From positions 1 through 9,735 of the forward strand of contig JALUXN010000231.1 of assembly GCA_027018975.1 (NCBI GenBank): a stretch of DNA of 9,735 bases, read 5' to 3'. Positions 1 through 6,565 of the stretch are shown here, one piece after another. This DNA is from Mariprofundaceae bacterium (GTDB taxonomy: Bacteria; Pseudomonadota; Zetaproteobacteria; Mariprofundales; Mariprofundaceae). Under the pieces are notes generated by a model that searched no databases, had not been told where the DNA came from, and was given only the letters and a program-made list of their open reading frames with translations. Made by a program: the position numbers and the translations under genes. Positions within the stretch are counted from its first letter, which is position 1, and each line of letters begins with the position of its first letter.

Positions 1-2
1 AG

Positions 3-1766
3 AATAGCGCAACAGTACAGGGTGACTGGCACGATGGCCGGCTGCAGCTGCAGGCTTCCGCGCCGCAGCTATCCATGCCGCTGGTCTGGTCGTGGTTGCG
101 GCCGCTTGGCAATGATGCGTGGCGGCGGTGGCTGGCGAGCATGCAGGGTGGCGTGGCCAGCGACGCCCATGCCGATCTGTCGCTTGCCTGGCCTGATCCG
201 CTGCATGGCTGGCCGGCTGCATCGGCATGGGATCAGGCGCACTATCATCTAAAGGCCAAGGTGCAGCAGGCCGATATTGCGCTGGGTTTGACGGCGGATC
301 GGCTGCTGCATACGGCGGCTGATGTACGCCTTGATGCGCAGGGATTGGATGCCGAAATTCATTCGGCCAGCCTGCCGCGCGCCAAGGGTCAGCTCAGTGG
401 CACGCTGCATATCCCGTGGCAGACACTGATGCTGCAGATCAGAGCGCATGCGCGCGCCGGTGTCGCACCGCTGCTGCGCTGGTTTGGTCCGGCCGACCTG
501 GCCGACTGGCAGTGGCATGGTGCGCAACTCGATGGTGATGTCGCCATTCGCTGGGATCCAGCCAAAACGGCGCCGGAGAAGCTGCATGTGACCATGCAGC
601 CGCACGGCCGCTGGCAGCTGAACCTGCTCGGCGTGGATGTCACCGCACTGCGTGGCCGGATCATCTGGGATGCAGGCCACGGGCTGACCATTCGCAAATT
701 GGCGCTGGAGAGCAAACAGCTGCAGGGCGACTTCTCGCTGCATGTGCAGGCGAACGGTAAGCAGTGGCGGCTGCAGCAGTTCGATGCCCGCGGTCATGGT
801 CAACTGGCGCCATTGGCCGCCCATTTCCAGCTTCCCCTGAGTCACCCGCGCGGCGAGCTCGCCACCACCGTCCACTACGATGGCAGCTGGTCAGGGACAC
901 TCGATCTCACGGCGGCCGGCTGGGATCATCTGCTCGGCTCGGCCAAGCCCATTGGGGAGGTGTTTCAGCTGCAATACCGGGGCACACTCGATGCCAAACA
1001 GCGCCACCTCCAGCTGCAACAGCTCACCAGCCGCGGCACAGCATTGCAGATTAAAGGGGGCTCCTTCGCACTGCAGCCGCACGGTTTGCAACTGGCGCTC
1101 GATGAGCTGCACACCCCCGCCTTTGCCGGTTCGCTGCAATTGAACCTGCCGTTTGCAGCCACCAAGCCGTGGCGCATTCAGATGCAGGCGAGCTATCTCA
1201 ATCGCAATGCCCTGCCGGCAGCACTGCAACAGCAGCCCGATCAGCTCGCCAGCGGCAAACCGTGGCAGCTGCAGGCCGATATTGAGCAGCTGGAGTGGAA
1301 CGATGCGCGCATGAGTGGTGTGCATGCGCATCTTGCTTCAGATAGCGATGCGATCGGCGTGCTGGAGGCGGCACAGGTGCATACCGCGCATCTGAATTTG
1401 ATGGATGTGGATGCCCGCTTTACCCTGCCGGGGCAGGGGCGGGTCGATCTGCATACCTTGACCGCCAATCTGGAGAAGCAGCGGCTGAACATGTCAGCGA
1501 CGCTGGAGCCGGTGGCCAAAGCGGCGGGCGGCGGCATGCGCTGGCGCGGCTTTGTTGCGATACAGGGTGATTTCGGTCATTTGATGAAGCGTGGACAGCT
1601 TTCTGGGTGGCGAGATGAACCTGCTCTTCTCCGGCACCGGCTTGCTGTTGCGCGATCAACCATGGTGGCAGGGTCTCGATGGCCGCCTGCGCATGCGGGT
1701 CAACAAAGGGCGGATTCTACAGGGTGGGACGCTCACCACACTGCTGGCGGCGATCAATTTGAGTAA
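3..1766 (+). pseudogene. AsmA/YhdP-like protein, N-terminal/central part (5'-partial, frame broken near its end)
   Basis: The frame is open from the left edge of the window, so the true start lies upstream; the ATG at 75 is internal. The protein is made of repeated amphipathic beta-strand stretches (alternating polar and hydrophobic residues, many Leu-Gln pairs, short turns such as LQIKGG), with no enzyme motif. This is the look of the AsmA-like superfamily (YhdP, TamB, AsmA), whose long beta-taco proteins are anchored in the inner membrane, span the periplasm and are implicated in moving phospholipids to the outer membrane. Family-like sequence (GDFGHLMKRG) runs to about 1598. After that the frame gives unrelated Arg/His-rich residues up to the stop at 1764-1766, while the family sequence continues in the next frame (1591-2244). 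I read the two as one gene with a frameshift. Superfamily assignment is fairly sure; the exact member is not. Confidence 0.7.
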
Positions 1767-2244
1767 AATACCGGCGCTGCTGTTGGGGCAGCGCGATGAT
1801 CTCACTGGCGAAGGGATGCTCTACGACCGGCTGCAGATGGAGGCGATTATGCAGAATCAGCAGATCCGTATCCGCAATGTGGTGCTGCGCTCGACCGCCT
1901 TCGATCTGGTCGCCCACGGTAAAGTGGATGTGGAACAGGCGACGATTGATCTCTATCTGATCGCCAACCCGTTTCAGAATCTGGACGCGATGCTGGCCAA
2001 AATCCCGCTATTGCGCGATATTCTGGGCGGTATGTCCCATTCATTGATGCGCAAAGTCTATCGACTCTCCGGCCCCTTCGCTGATGCCAAGGTGGTGGAG
2101 GTGACGCCGAAAGAGGCGGGGCTGGCCGCACCCGGCTTAATCGAGGCACTCTTTACCCTGCCCGATCGCTGGTTCGGTGGTGGCAAGCAAAAGCAGTTAT
2201 CTTCTGCGCCCACACCAAGCGCGCCGCCGGCTACTGCGCCATGA
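1591..2244 (+). pseudogene. AsmA/YhdP-like protein, C-terminal part (downstream half of the frameshifted gene)
   Basis: This frame continues the AsmA-like protein: an LGGE turn, LxGxLRMRVNKGRI strands, then the typical C-terminal block with GEGMLYDRLQ, NVVLRSTAFDLVAHGKVD and a closing KIPLLRDILGG...YRLSGPFADAKVVEVTPKE, followed by a Pro/Ala/Ser-rich tail. The pattern of a final 'k-IP-l--iLgG' followed by 'l-GP--d-kV--v-P' is characteristic of AsmA-like C-terminal domains. The nominal start is the GTG at 1591, with ATG at 1615 as an alternative; neither has a clear Shine-Dalgarno, and two in-frame stops (1582-1587) sit just upstream. It is therefore more likely the tail of the preceding gene than an independent gene. 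Its stop overlaps the permease start in ATGA, so it heads the transporter operon. Whether the break is biological or a sequencing error cannot be told here. Confidence 0.72.
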
Positions 2245-3056
2245 ATCACGCCAGTGCGCCGCCATGGTTGCTCCACTATGTCGATCGATTGGGCACGGCG
2301 GCGCTGGAGCTGATCGATGACGTCGCCAATGTCGTCAGGCTGGCATCGCGGCTGATCATGATCGGCATCCACTCACCTTGGTACAGAAAGCCGGCGGTGA
2401 TGCATGTGGTGCTGCGTCAGACCTATTTCACCGGCGTGCAGGGGTTGCCGTGGGTGCTGTTTCTGGCTCTGAGTATCGGCGCACTGGCGGTCTACAATAT
2501 CGTGGTTTTCGCCCGCGATCTGCTGAACATCCCGATGATTGGTACACTGATTGCGCGTGTGTTGGTGCTGGAGATCGCACCGATGACCATCGCCCTACTG
2601 CTACTCTCCCGCTCCGGTGTAGCGATTGTGACGGAGCTCGGCACTATGTTTGTGCGAGGCGAAGATCTCACCCTCAAAAGTATGGGCATCAGTGTGCACG
2701 AATATCTGCTCTGGCCGCGCCTGCTTGCCTATAGCGGCTGCGGATTGGTGTTGACAGCGACCTTTGTGTTTGTCGCCATCGGTGCTGGTGGCCTCTTTGC
2801 CGCCTGGAGCAATGAGATGACGCTGTTTGATTTCATGCTCGAGATTGGCCGTGGCACCAATTTGATCGAAATCCAACTGCTGCTTGTGAAGGGGGTACTC
2901 TATCCGTTCGCCAGCATTCTGATTCTCATGGATCAAGGGGTGCGGGTTGGGCGCGATCCGAATCTCATTCCGATTCATGCCACCCGCGCCATTCTCAGTT
3001 CGCTGGTCACCATCCTGCTACTCGATGGCTTGATCGCACTGCTGATGGTGTTGTGA
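2241..3056 (+). CDS. mlaE: MlaE-family ABC transporter permease (MCE lipid transport)
   Basis: A 271-residue inner-membrane protein of the MlaE/YrbE family, the permease of MCE-type phospholipid transporters. Visible hallmarks are an N-terminal amphipathic helix region, the family motif RQxYFTGVQGLPWV (59-72) before the first core helix, EIAPMTIALLLLSRSG (111-126), ELGTM (132-136) followed by the coupling segment GEDLTLKSMGI (140-150), YLLWPRLLA (155-163), and the C-terminal HATRAILSSL stretch before the last helix with its Asp-Gly. Length is usual for the family (about 260). The coupling segment departs from the common E-Q/E-I-D-A-L form: the first Glu is kept (E141), the rest is DLTLK. It starts in an ATGA overlap with the upstream gene and ends in TGATG with the downstream one. 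It should form a dimer and pair with the MlaF-position and MCE proteins that follow. The family is clear; strict orthology to E. coli mlaE is not proven. Confidence 0.9.
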   Translation: MNHASAPPWLLHYVDRLGTAALELIDDVANVVRLASRLIMIGIHSPWYRKPAVMHVVLRQTYFTGVQGLPWVLFLALSIGALAVYNIVVFARDLLNIPMIGTLIARVLVLEIAPMTIALLLLSRSGVAIVTELGTMFVRGEDLTLKSMGISVHEYLLWPRLLAYSGCGLVLTATFVFVAIGAGGLFAAWSNEMTLFDFMLEIGRGTNLIEIQLLLVKGVLYPFASILILMDQGVRVGRDPNLIPIHATRAILSSLVTILLLDGLIALLMVL

Positions 3057-3712
3057 TGCACGAGTCGCTGCAGTGGGACGATCTGCCGCTGGGCGACCAC
3101 TTCGTGCCTGCGGGTACGCTGTTGGCCGGCGAATATATGCGCTTGGTGATGCCGGTGCCGCTGCAGCAGCGCTTCATGGAGCGGCTGTTTTGCGCTGGTG
3201 AAACGAGTGCCTGTGATTGGCAGATCGCCTTTCAGAGCGATGAGGGACGCTACCCCATCGGTACTTCGGCATTTACTTGGCGTATCGGCTCATTGATTCG
3301 TGATCACGGTATCTTGGCCAACCTGACGCTGGGCGAAAACCTGCTGCTCCCCTTCCTCTATCAGCAGGATCGCGAGAAATTGCTGCAGGCCGAAGCGGCG
3401 CGTGATAAGGTCGCGACATGGTTGGGGGTGCGCGAGCAGCTGGCGGAACGCGCCGGGGTTCGTAGCACTTACATGCATGCATTGATCAGTCTGGGTCGCT
3501 GCATGTTGACCAAGCCGCGCGTGATTGTGGCACAGGAGGCGCATATCGGTATGTCCCCCGAACATCTGGCGCATTTTCGCGCCTTGAGTGGCGAGCTGTT
3601 GCAGGAGCTCGATTGCGGCCTGCTCTATCTCTCCGATAGTGCGGATGAGGGATCGGCGCTCACCTTTGCGAAGAGTGTGCATATCTCATCCGGCGCTGGA
3701 GCCAAGGCGTGA
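3056..3712 (+). CDS. Degenerate MlaF-position ABC ATPase-like protein (predicted pseudo-ATPase)
   Basis: The 218-residue product occupies the place of the MlaF ATPase between permease and MCE protein, and its outline follows MlaF by eye. Every nucleotide-handling motif is lost. The Walker A region reads MPVPLQQRFMERL (32-44), with no Gly-rich loop, Lys or Ser/Thr. The Q-loop position is Arg (GSLIRDHGILANLTLGEN, 78-95). The LSGG signature is replaced around 136-145. Walker B is VIVAQEA (156-162), with Gln for Asp and only the Glu kept. The D-loop is IGMSP, and the H-loop His is replaced (LYLSDSADE, 190-198). The frame is intact and coupled on both sides (TGATG, GTGA), which argues against a dead gene. 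I chose ATG 3056 over the GTG at 3053. It may act as a structural subunit, heterodimerise with an ATPase encoded elsewhere, or have a new role. Homology rests on position and weak alignment, since no motif survives. Confidence 0.7.
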   Translation: MHESLQWDDLPLGDHFVPAGTLLAGEYMRLVMPVPLQQRFMERLFCAGETSACDWQIAFQSDEGRYPIGTSAFTWRIGSLIRDHGILANLTLGENLLLPFLYQQDREKLLQAEAARDKVATWLGVREQLAERAGVRSTYMHALISLGRCMLTKPRVIVAQEAHIGMSPEHLAHFRALSGELLQELDCGLLYLSDSADEGSALTFAKSVHISSGAGAKA

Positions 3713-4722
3713 ATATCGAACAGATGCGCCGGCGGGTTGGCTGGTTTGTGCTGCTGGGCATGGTGCTGATCGGCTTGATTCTGTTGTCGCTGTTTATGCA
3801 CACCGATCTATTCAAAAAACATATCAATATCTACTTCTCACCGCCAAGTGCAGCGCAATTTTTCGAGGGGCAACCGGTGAAATTTCAAGGCTTTCCGATC
3901 GGTCGCATCGAACAGATTGCCCTCAATGGTGATGGTGGCGTGGTGATCACATTGCGCATTTTACAGCGCTATCAACCGATGCTGCATCAGGGTGGCGTGG
4001 TGCGCTTGGTGAGCGAGAGCTTCATCGGCGAACAGTCATTGGAGCTCACCGCCGGCGACAAGCAGCGCCCCATGCTCGCCGCCGGTGCCAAGATTCCCTA
4101 TGAGAGCGCCGCCACGGTTGAGCAGCTGTTGCGCGATATCAAGCCGGCGGTCAAACATGCCAATGTCTTGCTTAAAGAGCTGGCGTCGCTGGCGACCTGG
4201 ATCAACGACCCGAAGGGGGGCTTCCGCCAGATGATCGCCCAGTTTAACGATGTCAGTCATGACCTCGATCAGGCCGATCTGCAGCAGATGAGCCGCAACG
4301 TCTCCGGCATTATCGCCAACGTTAATCGCATCACCGGCGAGCTGAGCAAACAGCATATCGCGACTACCCTGAATCAGACCCTGCAGGCGAGCAATCAACT
4401 GCTGCACGATCTGCAGCCGATCGGCGCGGAGCTCAAGCAGCATGGCGCCAAAGGAGTGCAGCAGCTGCAGGCGCTGATTGGACAACTCAATCAGCTCTCC
4501 CAATCGCTGACCGCGCTCTCGTCCGATCTGACTGAAACCACACCGGAGCTGCCGGCGCTGGTGCGCGAGACGCAATCGACGATTGCCGAGATGCATCGTC
4601 TGCTGACACAGCTGCGCAACTCGTGGCTGCTCGGCGGTAGCGCGCCGGCGACAGGTGGGCAGCCATCCACTGGGCACAAAGCGATGATTCCGCCACCGGC
4701 GCTGGGGCTGCAACCGCAATGA
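3709..4722 (+). CDS. mlaD: MlaD-type MCE-domain lipid-binding protein
   Basis: A 337-residue periplasmic MCE protein anchored by one N-terminal transmembrane helix (about 11-29, after RRRVG). The MCE domain spans about 39-117, with the family pattern PVKFQGFPIGRIEQIAL (56-72) and the closing SFIGEQSLELTAGDK strand. A long helical region rich in Gln and Leu follows (about 120-310), as in MCE proteins whose C-terminal helices build a needle or tunnel on a hexameric ring, then a Pro/Gly-rich tail. E. coli MlaD is much shorter (about 180 residues), so this is the longer-helix form. MCE rings bind phospholipids and pass them between the permease and periplasmic or outer-membrane partners. It starts at GTG 3709, overlapping the previous stop in GTGA, with a GGAG at 3698-3701 seven bases upstream. 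Its stop overlaps the lipoprotein start. The family call is very firm. Confidence 0.92.
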   Translation: MNIEQMRRRVGWFVLLGMVLIGLILLSLFMHTDLFKKHINIYFSPPSAAQFFEGQPVKFQGFPIGRIEQIALNGDGGVVITLRILQRYQPMLHQGGVVRLVSESFIGEQSLELTAGDKQRPMLAAGAKIPYESAATVEQLLRDIKPAVKHANVLLKELASLATWINDPKGGFRQMIAQFNDVSHDLDQADLQQMSRNVSGIIANVNRITGELSKQHIATTLNQTLQASNQLLHDLQPIGAELKQHGAKGVQQLQALIGQLNQLSQSLTALSSDLTETTPELPALVRETQSTIAEMHRLLTQLRNSWLLGGSAPATGGQPSTGHKAMIPPPALGLQPQ

Positions 4723-5714
4723 ACCGCGCCATGAATCGATCCACAGCAACAGCAGCCCGACATCGTTGCGCTATCATCCTGCGCGGGGTGTTGCTTGCCA
4801 TCCTGCTGCCGTGGATGGCGGCCTGCAGTCACCATGCAGATACCACCCCCGCTGCGCCGGAGAATCCCTATCTGGTCAGCAGCCGATCACTGGCGGAAAA
4901 TGGCCTTGCGGCGCTGCGCCGCGAGCGCTGGGCGGCCGCCGAACAGGCGTTCCAACAATCCCTGCAAGCGGCGGAGCTGGCCGATGATATGCCGCAGGTG
5001 ATCGTGGCGTGGTATCGGCTGGGCGTGCTCTATCGCGCCATGCAGCGACCGCAGGCAGCGAAAACGGCCTATGCGGAGAGTCTGCGATTGGCCGAGGCGG
5101 AACAGCAGCCGGTGATGGCAATGCGCGCCCATCTGGCATTGCTGCTGCTTGCGGCTACGTCAGAGCCAACTGCGACTGCCGATTCGGAAAAACTGCCCGA
5201 TAGTCTCTACAATGCGCCCGCTTGGCCGCTCGATATTCATCTACAGGCGGCGCGTCTGGCGCAGCTGCGTGGTGACATGACACGGGCGCAGCGCGCCTAT
5301 CAAATGGTTATCGCAGCCCAGTCGGATACAGCCGCTGACGCAACCGCCATCGCACCGCTGCAGGCGCGGGCGCAGCTGGGCTTGGCTGAGCTGGCGCGCC
5401 AACGTGGCCAGCAATCACAGGCCAAACAGGCGGCCGAAGCGGCGTTGACGATCTGTCACCGTATTGGAGAGCCGCGCATAGCCGCGCACGCGCATCTACT
5501 GCTGGCTGAACTGGCACCCGATGGTTCGGCGATGGCCATTCAAGGGCGCCAGCGCGCACTGCGCATCTACCGTTCCCTCCATGATATGCGGGCGGAGCAG
5601 CGGCTGCTGACCCAGCTGCTCGCCCAACCCGGCGGCGCACTCGATGCCGCCCAACGACAGGCCTATCAGCTGCGTCTGCAACAGATCAACGCCCAACAGG
5701 GCGCAGCGCAGTAA
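4719..5714 (+). CDS. TPR-repeat lipoprotein, MCE-operon partner
   Basis: The 331-residue product opens with basic residues, a hydrophobic stretch (about 18-35) and a lipobox-like MAAC with Cys36, so it should be a lipid-anchored protein of the periplasmic face. ATG 4731 (Met5) is an alternative start. The rest is Ala/Leu/Gln-rich paired helices with TPR-like spacing: AENGLAALRRERWAAAEQAF (59-78), VIVAWYRLGVLYRAMQRPQA, LQAARLAQLRGDMTRAQRAY and LGLAELARQRGQQSQAKQA. TPRs are protein-docking scaffolds with no catalysis expected. Many MCE operons have at this point an ABC_trans_aux lipoprotein or MlaC; neither is seen here, so this may be their stand-in, linking the MCE complex to the outer membrane or to the AsmA-like protein. 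That role is inferred from position only. It overlaps the MCE gene in ATGA, and the next gene begins 4 bases after its stop. Confidence 0.8.
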   Translation: MNRAMNRSTATAARHRCAIILRGVLLAILLPWMAACSHHADTTPAAPENPYLVSSRSLAENGLAALRRERWAAAEQAFQQSLQAAELADDMPQVIVAWYRLGVLYRAMQRPQAAKTAYAESLRLAEAEQQPVMAMRAHLALLLLAATSEPTATADSEKLPDSLYNAPAWPLDIHLQAARLAQLRGDMTRAQRAYQMVIAAQSDTAADATAIAPLQARAQLGLAELARQRGQQSQAKQAAEAALTICHRIGEPRIAAHAHLLLAELAPDGSAMAIQGRQRALRIYRSLHDMRAEQRLLTQLLAQPGGALDAAQRQAYQLRLQQINAQQGAAQ

Positions 5715-5718
5715 CACG

Positions 5719-6243
5719 ATGGCATCGCTGCATCACACCCCGTTTGTGCAAGCCATTGCTGCTCCCGACAGCAGCGATGAGCGTGTCGGCCGGATCGCCT
5801 TGCAGATGAATTGCCGCAGCGACTGCATTCAGCTGTTGCGTGCCATGGTGGCGGTGATGACGGCACGCGCCGGTATGGCGCAGCTGCAGCGCAACCGCAT
5901 TGCGTTGGCGGTGGATGAGATCTATGCCAACATCGCTGAACACGCCTATGATGGCCGCGCCGGGCATGTAGCGGTAGAGAGCTTTATCCGCTCGGCAGCG
6001 GCCGGCACAGATGCGGAGCTGGTCTTTGATTTCAGAGATTATGCGGCCTGTAACTGGTGTCACGACGAGCAGCAGAGCGCAGCAGTGCAGCAGGAGACGA
6101 TCACGCCCGGCGGGTTGGGTTTGCGACTGGTGCAGGCGGTGGCCAACCGCTGCGAACATATCCCACTGGCCGACGGCAATATCTGGCGGCTGGGATTTAC
6201 GATTGATACAGAATATGGAGAACAACATGCATGCGATGCTTGA
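5719..6243 (+). CDS. RsbW-like anti-sigma factor / serine-protein kinase (GHKL ATPase)
   Basis: A 174-residue single-domain GHKL ATPase of the RsbW/SpoIIAB type (HATPase_c_2). The N-box is clear, ALAVDEIYANIAEHAYDG (62-79), with the Glu, Asn and HAY of the family. The G2 ATP-lid motif is TPGGLGLRLVQAVANR (129-144). The G1 box is altered: D107-Y-A109 has Ala where Gly is usual. Such proteins bind a sigma factor or other target, and phosphorylate a STAS-domain antagonist encoded beside them; the next gene is exactly that. I chose ATG 5719, four bases after the lipoprotein stop; the frame is open to an ATG at 5644, but that start would run deep into the upstream gene. Its 3' end overlaps the STAS gene by 17 nt, so the pair is probably made together. 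The target is unknown: no sigma factor lies in the window. Confidence 0.85.
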   Translation: MASLHHTPFVQAIAAPDSSDERVGRIALQMNCRSDCIQLLRAMVAVMTARAGMAQLQRNRIALAVDEIYANIAEHAYDGRAGHVAVESFIRSAAAGTDAELVFDFRDYAACNWCHDEQQSAAVQQETITPGGLGLRLVQAVANRCEHIPLADGNIWRLGFTIDTEYGEQHACDA

Positions 6244-6565
6244 GATAACAGATCAGGAGCGCGCCAAGGGTGCACACGTGGTGACGGTGAAGGGCGATGT
6301 CACCATCCACACCTCGCCGCAGCTGCGCAAGGCGCTCAAGCCGCTGCTGACGGCGGCGACCAAAGAGGTGCGGGTGCAGCTCGACGGTGTCGGCTTTATG
6401 GATTCCTCCGGCATCGCCACGCTGGTGGAGGGGCTGCAGTGGGCGCGCGAGACGGGCGGGCGCTTTGTGCTCTCCGGCTTGAGCGAAACGGTGCGCGATG
6501 TCTTCGAACTGGCCAAGCTCGATACGGTGTTTGAGATCGACAACGGCTCGGCATCCCACGACTGA
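6227..6565 (+). CDS. STAS-domain anti-sigma factor antagonist (RsbV/SpoIIAA-like, or MlaB-like)
   Basis: A 112-residue STAS-domain protein. VVTVKGDVTIHTSPQLRKAL (18-37) is the family's first strand and helix, and GVGFMDSSGIATLVEGL (54-70) carries the phospho-acceptor motif D59-S60-S61-G62, so it can in principle be phosphorylated by the RsbW-like kinase encoded just upstream. Start choice: ATG 6227 has GGAG at 6217-6220 at ideal distance; ATG 6215 and 6236 are in frame but less well placed. Two readings are possible. It may be the antagonist of the kinase in a partner switch. It may also be the MlaB counterpart, since E. coli MlaB is a STAS protein that binds and stabilises MlaF in the Mla transporter. 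The intact DSSG and adjacent kinase favour the first; the MCE operon favours the second; both could hold. The stop overlaps ubiD in TGATG. Confidence 0.88.
   Translation: MHAMLEITDQERAKGAHVVTVKGDVTIHTSPQLRKALKPLLTAATKEVRVQLDGVGFMDSSGIATLVEGLQWARETGGRFVLSGLSETVRDVFELAKLDTVFEIDNGSASHD

Noticed and set aside
1588..1610. Programmed ribosomal frameshift in the AsmA-like gene
   Set aside because: No slippery heptamer, no evident stimulatory hairpin, and AsmA-like proteins are not known to use frameshifting; mutation or sequencing error is simpler.
4036..4749. 237-residue minus-strand open frame opposite the MCE gene
   Set aside because: Shadow of the MCE coding region; composition is Arg/Gln/Leu-rich without motifs, and the + strand has clear domain content and coupling.
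5644..5718. Upstream ATG extension of the RsbW-like kinase
   Set aside because: It would overlap the lipoprotein gene by about 70 bases and adds residues lacking family character; ATG 5719 gives the usual domain length.
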